Shown: positions 11,290-21,524 of the stretch, one piece after another | Position numbering within the stretch: position 1 is the stretch's first letter | How the letters are laid out: each line of letters opens with the position of its first letter | The notes under the pieces: generated by a model | The model's database searches: none | What the model saw: the letters and a program-made list of their open reading frames with translations, nothing else | Told to the model about the DNA's origin: nothing | Assembly (NCBI GenBank): GCA_009809945.1 | Contig: WTPW01000419.1 | Coordinates: 348,652 to 412,651, forward strand | Source of the DNA: Gigaspora margarita | Taxonomy: Eukaryota > Glomeromycota > Glomeromycetes > Diversisporales > Gigasporaceae | DNA length: 64,000 bases | Direction of reading: 5' to 3' | Translations under genes and position numbers: made by a program

Positions 11290-11580
11290 CCAATATATCA
11301 GGTACCTATCAGGTACCATATTACTATAATTGAAAAATATATAAAATACTACATATCAGTGATCTATTATACATATATCATATAGTTTGTATATATCGGG
11401 TACCCGATGTGTATATGTAATAAAAATAATTTTTAAATCTATATATATTATAATTCTAAATCATTGTTTACAATGCATCTATTCTATATATTCAAAAAAA
11501 AATATTCTTTACAATATAAAAAATTAATTTTTACTACTTAAAATTTTTTTAATTTGAAATATATCAGGTACCTGATAAAT
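11290..11580. repeat. AT-rich element bounded by TATCAGGTACCTGATA-like palindromes
   Basis: The left edge has ATATCAGGTACC twice. The right edge has the palindrome ATCAGGTACCTGAT. Similar GGGTACCCGAT words occur at 11397-11410 and in 14330-14640. Probably a decayed inverted-repeat element. Confidence 0.4.
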
Positions 11581-11627
11581 ACAGTATTAACTAGCAATAG
11601 ATAACAAATTGCATCTATAACGCATAT

Positions 11628-11712
11628 ATGCAATAGTGGGAATAAAAGTAAATTTCTGGTTATTCTCATAGTAAGACCAGAATTTTTATTCCCACTATAT
11701 TGCATATATGCA
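11628..11712. repeat. ~85-nt near-perfect hairpin
   Basis: GCATATATGCAATAGTGGG then AATAAAA pairs with TTTTTATTCCCACTATATTG then CATATATGC. An inner CTGGT/ACCAG pair leaves a loop of about 15 nt. It may be a tiny foldback element; the size is also compatible with a small-RNA precursor, for which there is no evidence beyond shape. Confidence 0.6.
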
Positions 11713-11759
11713 CAGGAAACAATAAATAAATAAATAAAGCAAACATATTTTTTATTATT

Positions 11760-12240
11760 CACTTTTTTTTAAATTTTTTTTAAATTTTTTTAATTTCGAT
11801 TTTTTTTTAATCATTTTTTTTTATTTTAATTTTTTTTTTATTTTTTTTTTAATTTTTTTTTTTAATTTTTTTTTATTTTAAAATTTTTTTTTTATTTAAT
11901 TCGATTTTTTGTTTTTTTTTTATTTTTATTTTAAATTTTTTTTAATTGTTTTGCTTTTTTTTATTTTTTTAATTTTTTTTTAAATTTTTTTTTTTAATTA
12001 ATTTTTTTATTTTTTATTTTCAATTTTTTTAAAATTACCAGTATTTTTTAATATTTTTTTCGATATTTTTTATTTTTTTATTATTATATGATTCTTTTTT
12101 TTTTAATAATTTTAATTTTATTTATTTAACTTTTTTAATCTTTTTTTTATTTAAATTTTTTTTTATTTTTTAAACATTTCTTTAATTCTTTTTTTTTGAT
12201 TTTTTTAGTTTAATTTTTTCTTTATTTTTTTTTCATATCA
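11760..12240. repeat. T-rich low-complexity tract
   Basis: Nearly 480 bp of runs of 5-10 T separated by A or AAT, strongly asymmetric between strands. Nothing coding. Confidence 0.85.
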
Positions 12241-12249
12241 GCAGATCGG

Positions 12250-12715
12250 CGTAATTGGGTCTTTTTTCAATAAACTGTTACACAAAAATTTGCTCCTAAG
12301 TAACGTTAAAAAACTAACAAACGAAGTACTTGTTACAACTAACAAAAGAGCCTTTTTGACGTCTAGACAAGTTAAAAAACCAATAAAACTTAATAAAAGA
12401 GCTATGCTAAGCTGTAAAAAGAAGTACTTTTATCGTTTGTTAAAATATTCAGGTGTTTTAGGATGGGTTGGGCATTGAGAAATGGGTTGGTAACTATCAA
12501 GGGTAAATTCGGAAGCTAATTTTCAAAAAAATGGCCTTTTTAATATACTTTTGGCTTATAATTAAATATATGAATTTCGTAATTTTCTACGTACTTAATT
12601 ATAAATACAAAGCTGGTTAAAAGGCCATTTTTGTGAAAATTCACTTTGTAATAAATTTTTGCGTAAAATTTTTTTGATAATCCTCGATCATGATTGGGCG
12701 AGCTGACATGTTACA
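12250..12715. repeat. Family F dispersed repeat, copy 1
   Basis: Colinear with 24845-25330: shared words include TTACAACTAACAAAAGA, CTAGACAAGTTAAAAAACCA, GCTTATAATTAAATA and TTGATAATCCTC. A 3' palindrome (AAAAATGGCCTTTTTAA against TTAAAAGGCCATTTTT) lies at 12525-12640. A third copy is at 19087-19660. This copy keeps CpGs (GTAACGTTA, GACGTC) lost in the second, so it seems less decayed. A 62-codon open frame inside is not conserved. Confidence 0.7.
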
Positions 12716-13068
12716 CCGATTTGCCAATATGTTTATTCTTTTTATTTTAAATTTTTTTTTATTTTAAACTTTTTTATTTTAATTTTTAATTTTTTTATTT
12801 AATTGTGATTTTTTTATTTATGATTTAAATTATTAAGTATTTTTTTTTTATTAATTATTTTTCAAATTATTATTATTTAATTATTTTTATTTTAACTGTT
12901 AATGTTTAATTTTTTTAAATTATTTATTTATGTCTAGATCTAGATTAGATCTTTATGTGATATATAATTCTTTTTAATTTGAGTATTTTTTTCATCTTTT
13001 TACTTTTTTACTTTTTTATTTAATTATTAATAAATTTTTTTTTGTCTTTTTTATTTTCTATTTATTAA

Positions 13069-13106
<38 letters not shown>

Positions 13107-13140
13107 TTTATCTTTATAACTTAACTAATTTATTTTTATA
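12716..13140. repeat. T-rich low complexity with an ATT microsatellite
   Basis: Another T-biased tract resembling 11760-12240, including an uninterrupted ATT run at about 13076-13106. Family F copy 1 sits between the two T-rich tracts and may have been inserted into one original tract. Confidence 0.7.
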
Positions 13141-13149
13141 TTTTTCTTT

Positions 13150-13990
13150 TTCTCTATTACTCTTTTCAGAAAATAACTTCTCATTAGTGTCGTCCATTTT
13201 GGAGCAACTTTTCTTTGTCGTTGGTGCTGTCCATTTCGGAGCAGCTTCTGTTACTGGTTATTCATTGCTATTGGTGTTGTCCATTTTGGTGCGTGCATTT
13301 TTTTATTGTTGGCATCATTAGTTTAGTAGTATTTTTATCACGTTTTAGTTTGAATACTAACTTTCATGTTTTTTTTTAGGATCTTCAGGTAACAGTTTCG
13401 GATTTTGGCATTGGAGTCATTAGTCCATGCTTTATTGTTGGTATTAACTATTTCGGTATATTATTTGTCGCTAGTAGCAATTGATGTTTTTTTCTTTTTT
13501 GTCATATTTTTGTTAATGTGTCCTAGTTCTAAATACTACTCTTTAGTTTTTCTCTTTTTTAGGTTCTTCGAGTGATTTTGTGATCGCCTCAGCTAATTTC
13601 AACATTGCTTTGAGTGCATTTCAGAGATTTCACTTTAGTGGCTTTAGTTTTTTTGAACATTTCTTGTATGACTACATAGTGTCTTGTCGCCGATTTCGAT
13701 ATTGCTTCAAGTGTGTTTTAGGGTTTCTTGTCATAGATTTCATTTTGGGCGCTCTGTCAGTTTTCTTGGGGCTCTGTGTGAGTTCGTAGTTGTCTCTTCT
13801 TGGGTCTCTGTGTGAGTTCATAGTTGTCTCTTCTTAGGTCTCTGTGCGAGTTCGTAGTTGTCTCTTCTTGGGTCTCTGTGCGAGTTCATAGTTGACTCCT
13901 TTTGGGTCTCTGTCTGTGCGAGTTCGTGGTTGTCTCAAGTGTCTTGTTGCCAATTTTAACGTTGCTTGGTGCGCTTTTGGGTATCTTGTA
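13150..13990. other. CpG-retaining unidentified block with short tandem repeats
   Basis: GC is higher than in the surroundings. TGTCCATTTYGGAGC recurs at about 13190, 13230 and 13278. Several T-rich-AG junctions (13378, 13562) resemble intron acceptors, and a 69-codon open frame starts at 13580, but no protein family is recognisable. It could be a decayed gene or an unknown repeat. Confidence 0.35.
13765..13935. repeat. 34-bp minisatellite, about five units
   Basis: The unit reads GGGTCTCTGTGTGAGTTCGT then AGTTGTCTCTTCTT, with T/C and G/A changes between units. The last unit is altered (CTGTCTGTGCGAG). Confidence 0.8.
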
Positions 13991-14279
13991 GATTTTATCT
14001 TGAATATCTTGTTTGTTTTCTTAATTAATATAAAATTATTACTTTTAGGGTTAGGTTAGAGCATATTAGTTAGCATTAGATTTTTTAGTATAAATTAAGC
14101 GATTAAGGTTAGTTTGTTAGATTCTTGTTAATTTTGTATTAATTGTATAATTGTATTAGTTAAAAGCAAATGCCTAAGATGTTTATTATCTATATTATAT
14201 AAATAAAAAATTTTAAATAACTTAATTAGTATATATATTTTTAATAAATTAAAATAAAGTAGTAATATTACCATTATAA
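13991..14279. other. Gene-free AT-rich DNA
   Basis: No gene or repeat recognised. Confidence 0.45.
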
Positions 14280-14645
14280 TATTATTACAGAGCGATATAT
14301 ACTTGATATTTATATAGCATATATACTATATGTATACTATATGTATCCGACATGTGTCCGATATTTTATATGAAACTACACATATCAGGTATCCTATAAT
14401 ATATACCAGGTACATGATGTATTACAAATTTATATATGCAATATATATATGGCATGTATACAGCATATATATGGCATGTATACCCTATGTATATTATATT
14501 TGTCCAATATGTGTCTGATATCTTGCATGAACTCTACACATATCAGGCAAGTGTATAAATATATCCTACACATATTGGTTACATATTATATATATATCAT
14601 ATATATATCGGGTACCCAATATTATACCGATATGTATAATTTTGA
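14280..14645. repeat. TATA/CATATATATGG-rich direct repeats
   Basis: A ~50-bp segment (CATGTGTCCGATATTTTA then ACTACACATATCAGG) at 14346-14392 recurs at about 14504-14547. TATATGGCATGTATAC occurs twice at 14446-14485. Open frames here are Tyr/Ile-rich products of the repeat. Confidence 0.6.
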
Positions 14646-14699
14646 CCTGCGATTATATTAATATGCAGAAGCTTGGATTTGGTCTAACAATAAAAATCA

Positions 14700-15073
14700 C
14701 TTTAAGCTGTTGTTTTGTACTCCCTAAGAGTTATCAGAAGCACATGTACAAAAGGCCAATATGACAATTGTGAAAATTATTTTGAAAAACTTGGCAAAAT
14801 CATTAATGAAAATTTGCTTACTACTGCACAGATTTGGAATATGAATGAAACTAGTTTCATTCTTATTCCAAATTCTGAAAAGTTATTGCAAGAAAAGGTG
14901 CATGCTAGGTTTACAAAGTTACATATGGAAATAATACTAACATATTTCAGTAGCACCTACAATTTTAGCAGCTGGTTCATGCATACTATCTTTATTTATT
15001 TATAAAAGTGTTCATACAATTCCTGGTCTATTAGAGGGCACATCTCCTGGAGCTGTTATGGGGTTTAGGAGAG
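14700..15073 (+). pseudogene. pogo/Tigger-like DDE transposase, N-side fragment
   Basis: An open frame from 14715 gives ENYFEKLGKIINEN followed by AQIWNMNETSFILIPNS. This is the segment before and around the first catalytic acid of the DDE_1 family (usual form NMDETGF); here the Asp is Asn, so activity is lost. After about 14945 similarity continues in another frame (APTILAAGSCILSLFI, then IPGLLEGTSPGAVMGF), the family's stretch between the first and second acids, so at least one frameshift has occurred. The DNA-binding CENP-B-type domain expected upstream is not visible. Homology stops at 15073, where a 2.4-kb insertion begins, and resumes at 17479. Assignment rests on family motifs known to me, not on a search. 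Confidence 0.75.
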
Positions 15074-15174
15074 GGCCATTTATTAGCTAATTAGGGTTTC
15101 ACTAAGTAGCTGACCCCCACCCCCACCCTCCACCTGATAATTTTCCAAAAATTTGATTGGTTAAAATTTTACTC

Positions 15175-15785
15175 CTCTTTTAATCAAAAAACACAAAAAC
15201 GTCTTTGACCCGAAAATAAGCTACCCACGATTGATGAAAGTTGCTATATAGTAAAGTCCAAATTTGACTAAGTAAATCGATTAAAGTCACTTAAGTAAAC
15301 TTATTTAAAAGATCAAATATATATACTGTCAACTATCGATATAGCAGAAATTTGGGCTGAAAAAAAATTTCCGTTATATGACTTTTTTATTATTAGTCCG
15401 TTATAACAGTTAAAAATTATTTATTTATTAAAACTTTGGTTCTTTGCAATTAGTCTGTTAAAGAGGTGAATCTGATCTAAGGGTGTCCGTTATATCGATA
15501 GTTGACAGTATCCCGAAATTTACAACAAAATTGAAGAAGTTTTATAAATTGGATTTTAATTTTATATTCAATGAAAAGATTAAAATTTGATTAACAAAAT
15601 ATATTCATTGAACATAAAAATTAAAAGTCAAATAATAAAAAATACTCTTTTTTTAATAAAACTTTCAGGATAGATGTAATTTAGTCTCCCAAATAAGTTT
15701 GTTTAAGTGTTAATAACCAATTTACATTGTAGAAATTAGAGTTTACTATGTAATAACTATTGGCGATTAGCCAAAAATCTTAAAA
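15175..15785. mobile_element. Family A element, copy 2, with a nested MITE
   Basis: It shows GTCTTTGACCCGAAAATAAG, then GCTATATAGTAAAGTCC, and the inverted half ending near 15785. The extra length over other copies is the 183-bp MITE at 15326-15508 in its left arm. Confidence 0.75.
15326..15508. mobile_element. 183-bp TA-flanked MITE, CTGTCAACTATCGATATA ends
   Basis: The terminal inverted repeats are perfect over at least 18 bp, with TA at 15324-15325 and 15509-15510. It keeps CpG (TATCGATA, TCCGTTATA) while its host family A copy does not, consistent with a recent insertion. Likely Tc1/mariner-derived. Confidence 0.85.
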
Positions 15786-15807
15786 TTATATATATATATA
15801 TTATATT

Positions 15808-16385
15808 AAGGGTCTTAGTGGGTCGGGTTGGGTCAGGTTTGGGCCTGACTCAGATCAGGCCCACTTGGGTCAAACTCTGACCTAGGTCTGACCCACCTCA
15901 TGTCAAATCCAACCTGGGTCTGACCCGCCTCATAGCAAATCTGACCTGTGTCTGACCCAACCCAACTCGGGTTGAACCCAGGTTGATAATAGTCACTACA
16001 TAGTAAAGTCTAAATTTTACTATATAAATTGATAAAGACCACTTAAGTAAACTTGTTTGGAAGATCGAATTGCACATACTCTAAAATTTTTATATAAATA
16101 GAGAAATTTTTATTATTTGACTTTTAATTTTTATGTTCAACACAAAAAATTAGAATCTTTTTAAAAAAAATGTTTAACAAACATAAAAATTAAAAGTTAA
16201 ATAATAAAAATTTCTCCAATTTGAATGAAAATTTTAGAGTATATGTATTATGATCTTTTAAGAAAGTTTACTTAAGCAAGTTTTATCAACTTATTTAGTA
16301 AGGTTTGGACTTTACTATATAGTGACTACTTATAATCATTGTATATAATCTGATCTGGATTAGACTCGACCTAGCTAAGACCCCT
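15808..16385. mobile_element. hAT-like element with GGGTCTGACC subterminal repeats
   Basis: AAGGGTCTTAG at the left is matched inverted by CTAAGACCCCT at the right. The flanks ATTATATT and ATTATATA agree at 7 of 8 bases. The left 170 bp is a string of GGGTCAGGTTTGGGCC / GGTCTGACCCACC words, far more GC-rich than anything nearby. A family A copy fills the interior. Confidence 0.65.
15985..16345. mobile_element. Family A element, copy 3 (cleanest palindrome)
   Basis: About 355 bp. GATAATAGTCACTACATAGT to TTTTAATTTTTATGTTCAA pairs along its length with the second half. This copy best defines the family core. Confidence 0.8.
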
Positions 16386-16402
16386 ATTATATATATTATA
16401 TA

Positions 16403-17407
16403 CAGTCAGACCTCATTATAGTCACACTCGTTATAGTCACAACCTCATTATAATCACAGTTTTTTTTTACTAACCTAATTTATATTGAATTAGTCTTGAT
16501 ATAGTCACAATCACTTTATAGTCACTATCACTTTTTTTTTAAAAACCAAAGTAATAAAAACATATTAAATTTACCTTGATAAAGTCACAAAATAATATAC
16601 TATAAGTGTCCAAAAATAGACTACTACCTAAAATAAGCTACCTCCCTCTTTTGGTCAAAAACTTAAAAATGTCTTTGATCCAAAAATAAGCTACCCCACA
16701 ATCGACAGTAGTTGCTACATAGTAAAGTCAAAATTCGACTATATAAATCAATTATCATTGCTTAAGTAAACTTATCTGAGAGAGCAAAATATACATACAG
16801 TAAATTTTTAGAAATATTGGAGAATATTTTATTATTTGACTTTTAATTTTTACGTTTGATAAAAAAATTAAAAGTTGCTAAACAAATATATTTGATGAAC
16901 GTAAAAATTAAAAGTTAAATAATAAAAAATTCTCCGATTTGTATAAAATTTTAGAAAATATGCATTTTGTTCTCTGAACATATTTACTTAGGCGTTTATG
17001 ATCGATTTACATAGTAAAATTTGGACTTTACTATGTAACAACTACTTGTGATCACTAAAAAACCTCTTCAATATTTGAAAATTTAAAAAATTTTTGTTTT
17101 ATTCGTATAATGTAAAATGTAAAATCATATTAATAAAAATTACTTGAAAAACTATAAAAATTTCAAAATATAAGTAAATTGATATGTAGAGCAACTTTAC
17201 TTAGTGCGCAGTAAACGATTTATTTATAAAAAATCAAAGTTTTATATATAGCAATAATTGTGATCAAATAAAATTATTTGATATAGTCACTAATTATTTT
17301 TATTTACTATTAATGTGATTATATCATAGTTTTTTAATATAGTCACACCTTTTTATAGTTGCCTAAATCCTGTTTCCCAAACCAGTGACTATAACGAGTT
17401 CTGACTA
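16403..17407. mobile_element. Family B element (TATAGTCAC-repeat, pogo-type ends), copy 1
   Basis: Begins CAGTCAGACCTCATTATAGT and ends with the inverse of TAGTCAGAACTCGTTATAGT, with TA on each side. Subterminal TATAGTCACA words are repeated at least six times on the left and three times on the right. A family A copy lies in its middle. Confidence 0.75.
16621..17065. mobile_element. Family A element, copy 4, inside family B
   Basis: Its left end is CTACTACCTAAAATAAGC and its core TTTGATCCAAAAATAAGC, closing near 17065. It joins family B at the same point as copy 5 does at 56903. Confidence 0.75.
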
Positions 17408-17478
17408 TATATTATATTATATATAGGACCTGATAATTGCTCTACCCCCACCTTTTAAAAAATTAGCTAATAAATGGC

Positions 17479-18495
17479 ACTCCTTTTGCAGATACAGGGT
17501 ACATGCGTGAAGGTCTTTTTTGAATGTACCTAAACTATTTTATTAATTTTATCCCACCTATTCAACCAGTTCTATTAATACTCGACAGGTACAAAAGTTA
17601 TATTAACTACATGAGCATAAACTTTTGTTGCCAAAATAATATCCTTCTCTTTGTTCTACTACCTTATACAATGCATATTTTATAGCTATCTTAGATTCTG
17701 TTCACAAAATTTAAAAAAGAATATAGTAAAGCATATGAAAAGTATTATACCAATAATAGTAAAATAGTAACTAAGCATACCATCATGAAGATTCTTGGAT
17801 CTATTTTTGTTGATACCTATACACTACTAGCAATTTTCAAAGCCTACAGAACTACTGGCATATAGCCATTTAATCCTAGTGTGATTAGTGTCAATTGTTT
17901 AGATCTTTCTTTATTAACTAAACGATTAAACAAACCTATTAACCTATCAGCTATCTTTAATTTTGCTATTACTTGCTTAACCAAATCATCTTCACTTTAC
18001 TTATCTAAATATTAATAGTTTAAATGAAAAAAATATTATACTAAAAAATGAGAATGATTTGTTGAGATCTCAGATTGAAAAACTCAGTAAGGAATTGGAG
18101 ACTTATAAGAGCCCTAGTACATGTGCATTATGTTTAGCAATCAAGTATCCAGTTTTTCAGGCTCAAATTTCTCAAGTGACACCTGATTATATGAGTTCTT
18201 AAAGCCAGCCTGAGCCTATATCGTCCCCATCTAAAAAAAGCAAAAGACACTTCTATTTGCGTAGCTTTTAACTAAAGAGAAAAGCTAGTATAAGTTGAAT
18301 GAGTTGTATAAGGAAGTGGAAGAAAAGCTGAAAAAATTAAGTGAAAAAAGAGGCTGCAGCTCAAAAAAAAAAGAAGCAGCAGCCCAAAGAAAAGAAGTAG
18401 CAGCCCAAAAAAAAGAAGCAGCAGCCAAAAAGAAAGAGGCACTAGCTAAAAAAAAGGAAGCTACTGCTCAAAAAAAAAGACAATGCAATGACTAG
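17479..18495 (+). pseudogene. pogo/Tigger-like DDE transposase, C-side fragment
   Basis: The frame beginning near 17485 reads GYMREG, then IPPIQPVLLILDRYKSY, then NNILLFVLLPYTMHIL. These match the second catalytic-acid block (usual LILDGHKSH) and the LPPHTTHILQPLD block before the third acid; His-Ser has become Tyr, and the third-acid block carries stops. SVHKIKKEYSKAYEKYY-like and TKILGSIFVDTYTL text follows, then a coiled coil (LRSQIEKLSKELETYK, about 18060) and a Lys/Ala-rich repeat (KKEAAAQ-type, 18295-18495) typical of the charged tail of these proteins. Several stops break the frame. It continues the fragment at 14700-15073. Confidence 0.75.
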
Positions 18496-19086
18496 ATCTA
18501 ATACCAAAAAAATCAGCTTAAAAATTATATGTATATCAAAATTCATCAGAATACTCCTTTACTCAAAATTTTAGATTTAAAAATGCATTGCACATGATAA
18601 TGATCGTTTAATAAATTCTGACTTGTCATTTGCTTTTTTTTTAGCATGGCTTATTTTTGAATGCAATATTGATTGATAGATATAAATATTTAAAGGTTTA
18701 TACAGGTTAGTAAAAAATTTTATTGTAAAAACTTTAACTTCATCACAATATCCCTGTCTTCCTTATATTTATTTTATATTTTGGTCTACTTACTTTATAA
18801 ATAGTAAATCTTTTTTTAATTACCTATTGTATATTAAAAAATCTAAAACCAGTTTAGAAGGTATTTAAAATGTATATTTTAATCTATAGTATTGATACTT
18901 CTTATTTTTGAAAGCAGTTATATCTGCTAATTTGATTTTTAGGTATTTTTTTTTTAAATAAATAGTTATACAAACTTTTGTCATTAAATAATATAAAGAA
19001 TAACAAATAAAATATTCAATAAAAAAAAGCATTTTAGCCTTTATATAAAATAAACAAGCAATAAATACTAAAAAAAACAACTATAC
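18496..19086. other. Gene-free AT-rich DNA
   Basis: It may include the 3' untranslated end and terminal repeat of the pogo-like element, but neither could be identified. The minus-strand open frame at 18865-19080 is low-complexity. Confidence 0.4.
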
Positions 19087-19660
19087 TAAGCCATAAAAAA
19101 AGCACTTCTACTAGTTGTTGAAGTGCTCAGATATATTTGAGTTAGTGTTGGCTAATGATCTATATTATACTATTTTTTTTATATGATCTTGGTCAAATAA
19201 TCATATGACTTTTTGGTTATAGTCATCTGGTTATATTAAATACTAATAAAAAAAATCTTTACTATAATTCTTACTATATTAAAAAAGGTCATAAGTCATA
19301 TTATTCTTTGCTATGACCAAATGATCTATAACAGGTTATAAAGATTATATAGATCATTTAAGATCATAGGCCAATACTAATTTGAGTAGTAAATAATTAG
19401 TTTGCTATTTGAATGATTGGTTATATAATGGATAAGAGTGAATTCAGAAGTAATTTTTTAAAAAACAGACCTTTTAAATCTACTTTTAGCTAATAATAAA
19501 CTTGTAGATATTTTGCAATATTTTATATATTTAATTATAGTTTCAAGTATGTTTAAATGGCTGTTTATGTAAAAACTTTTCTTGTAATAAATTTTAATAG
19601 CAAATAATTCTCAATGATTATTGGCTAACTTTGGAATCAACCCAAATTAGCTGATATGTT
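19087..19660. repeat. Family F repeat, copy 3, split by a hAT-like element
   Basis: The 3' half of family F is present: a short hairpin with AGCACTTC / GAAGTGCT arms (19100-19128), then AATTCAGAAGTAATTTTTTA, GCTAATAATAAAC and the final palindrome. The stretch 19143-19379 is a later insertion. Confidence 0.55.
19143..19379. mobile_element. 237-bp hAT-like MITE
   Basis: A perfect 8-bp duplication ATTTGAGT lies at 19135-19142 and 19380-19387. Ends are TAGTGTTGGCTAATGATCT and the inverse of TAGTATTGGCCTATGATCT. ATGATCTATA and its inverse recur subterminally. Confidence 0.85.
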
Positions 19661-19676
19661 ATTATATACTAGTAAG

Positions 19677-19956
19677 CAGTGTTGTACATTTTGGCTGTCC
19701 ACAGCCTTTTTTGGCTTGCCCATGTTCAAAATTGACCAAATGTCCAAGATTGTCCAAAGCTTGTTCAGGCTTTAATAATTAATAAATCTATCTAAAAAAT
19801 ATATAACTATATATTTTTTTAGCTGCTGAACCCATTCTAGTTAAAATTAAAATAGGTTATCTTAATAAATTTTTAAGTAATTTTACTTTATTTAATTGTT
19901 CAAAATTGTTCAAAATTGTTCAAATCATTGTCCAAAACTGTCCTGTGACAACACTG
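19677..19956. mobile_element. 280-bp hAT-like MITE
   Basis: A perfect 8-bp duplication CTAGTAAG lies at 19669-19676 and 19957-19964. Termini are CAGTGTTGTACA and the inverse of CAGTGTTGTCACA. Subterminal GTTCAAAATTGTTCAAAATT and GTCCAAGATTGTCCAAAG words are repeated. A second, end-degraded copy is at 54325-54545. Confidence 0.9.
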
Positions 19957-20204
19957 CTAGTAAGAAAACTAAAAGTAATCTTTTTTTAAAAGCAGTTATT
20001 TTGTGCAGATAAAAAAATAAAGTACATCAATATAAGATATATATACTACTATAGTGCAGAACAGAATAAGATATCAAATTTTAATTGGTTTTTTAAAAAT
20101 AGCATAACTTAATAAACAATTATTAAATCAAAATATCCTTTTTCAAATTAATAGTTTGTAACCTAAACTATATTTCTGAAAGAGAGCTTTCTTTGATTAT
20201 TGTT

Positions 20205-21345
20205 TTATTTTTTTTTGTTTAAGCAATCCTGCCTTTATTATTTTAGAGTTAAGTAAAATAGTACTATTGCAAAATACCTTATATAATGAAACTGCTATCT
20301 GCTATCACCTTCCATTTCACAATAAAGACTCATCCAGTTACTGAAGTACCTAAACGCAATCTGCCACAACAACTATTTCCTCCTTAAAAACCTCAGCAAT
20401 ACATGCATCTGATTTTTAAATCACTATTGGCAGTTGTTAGCCTTGTCAAAATTGCTAACTTTTTCTTAATCCTCCTTATCTAGTCTCTAGGATAAGGAAA
20501 GTTAAAGCCCTACCCTCATGAACAAAAAGTGTTTACGAAACTAAAAGTGTAATACAAAAAAAGGGGTAATTCTACTAAACCTAAATGAAAACCAAAAACT
20601 AACTAAAAAACAAAAAGAGAAAAGAAAGGAAGACAAAGAAAAGTTAGCAATTTTGACAAAGATTGTGATTACATTTAAAAATTATATAGACTGCATAAAG
20701 TATACTGCTACTACTCTATCAAAGTACTATATGTAAAAAAAGAAAGAACTAGAATGAACAACTATATCTAAAATTGCAATAATACAAGAATTTTCTAGAT
20801 AGTTTTATAAAGATTCCTGGCATGTTATTCATTGTTTATTTCATATGCAGTTAATGTGTTCTACACCTGATGCAACAATTCCATTTTGGTAGACACATAA
20901 CCCAATTTGGAAGCATTAAACACTGCTACTCTTTTGGAGAGAGTAAACTAAAAGCCCACTTTGTTGAAAATTTGAAAAAGCCAAAGGAGCAAGAAGAAGG
21001 TGTACCAAATTATAACGAGTTGACAAAGTTACGCTATATAGAAAAATATCTCTAACTCATTATTCATTTCTGCTAAAGCTTCTATAAATTTTGACTGAAC
21101 TTTAGGGCTTGTCTATTACTTCTTCGCTTGGTAATACTATAGTCTTCTGCCAGAAGACCTCGCTTACAAGGGTTCAACTCTTTTTCAACTCTATTTTAGT
21201 TACAACCAAACATGCAGTGAATAGCCTTTAGTCCTAGCAGCTACTAGTGAAGTTTTGTTATAGTTAGATATATTATCTATATAGTTTTTGTAGGTCAGCG
21301 TTAGTGAGAATATTGGTATGAGCAATCGTTAGAAAGAGTTGTAAC
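20205..21345. repeat. Tandem duplication, copy 1 (CpG-depleted)
   Basis: Colinear with 21525-22680: AATCCTGCCTTTATT, CAGTTGTTAGCCTTGTCAA, then AAGGGGTAATTCTACTAAA, TTGGAAGCATTAAACACTGC and GTTAGAAAGAGTTG match in order. Many positions that are CG in copy 2 are TG or CA here, and the open frames are broken. Confidence 0.7.
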
Positions 21346-21524
21346 TATATGAACTTTGATTATTGTTTTATAAAAAGTTATAATAGTTTAAATATTGTCT
21401 ATTTTATATATAATTTAAATTTGGACATTGATTTCCAGATATTACATAAGTTAACCAATTAAAATTAATTATTACTTAATTATATAATGTTGACCAATTA
21501 AAATTAACTTTATATGATATTTTT

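Larger units (their letters stand above)
15074..17478. mobile_element. 2.4-kb composite inserted in the transposase gene
   Basis: It starts GGCCATTTATTAGCTAATT and ends with the inverse AATTAGCTAATAAATGGC, exactly between the two halves of the pogo-like gene. Further inward CCCCCACC lies on the left and its own C-rich run on the right. Inside it lie family A copies 2, 3 and 4, a MITE, a GGGTC-repeat hAT-like element and a family B element. No transposase of its own is seen. Confidence 0.7.
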
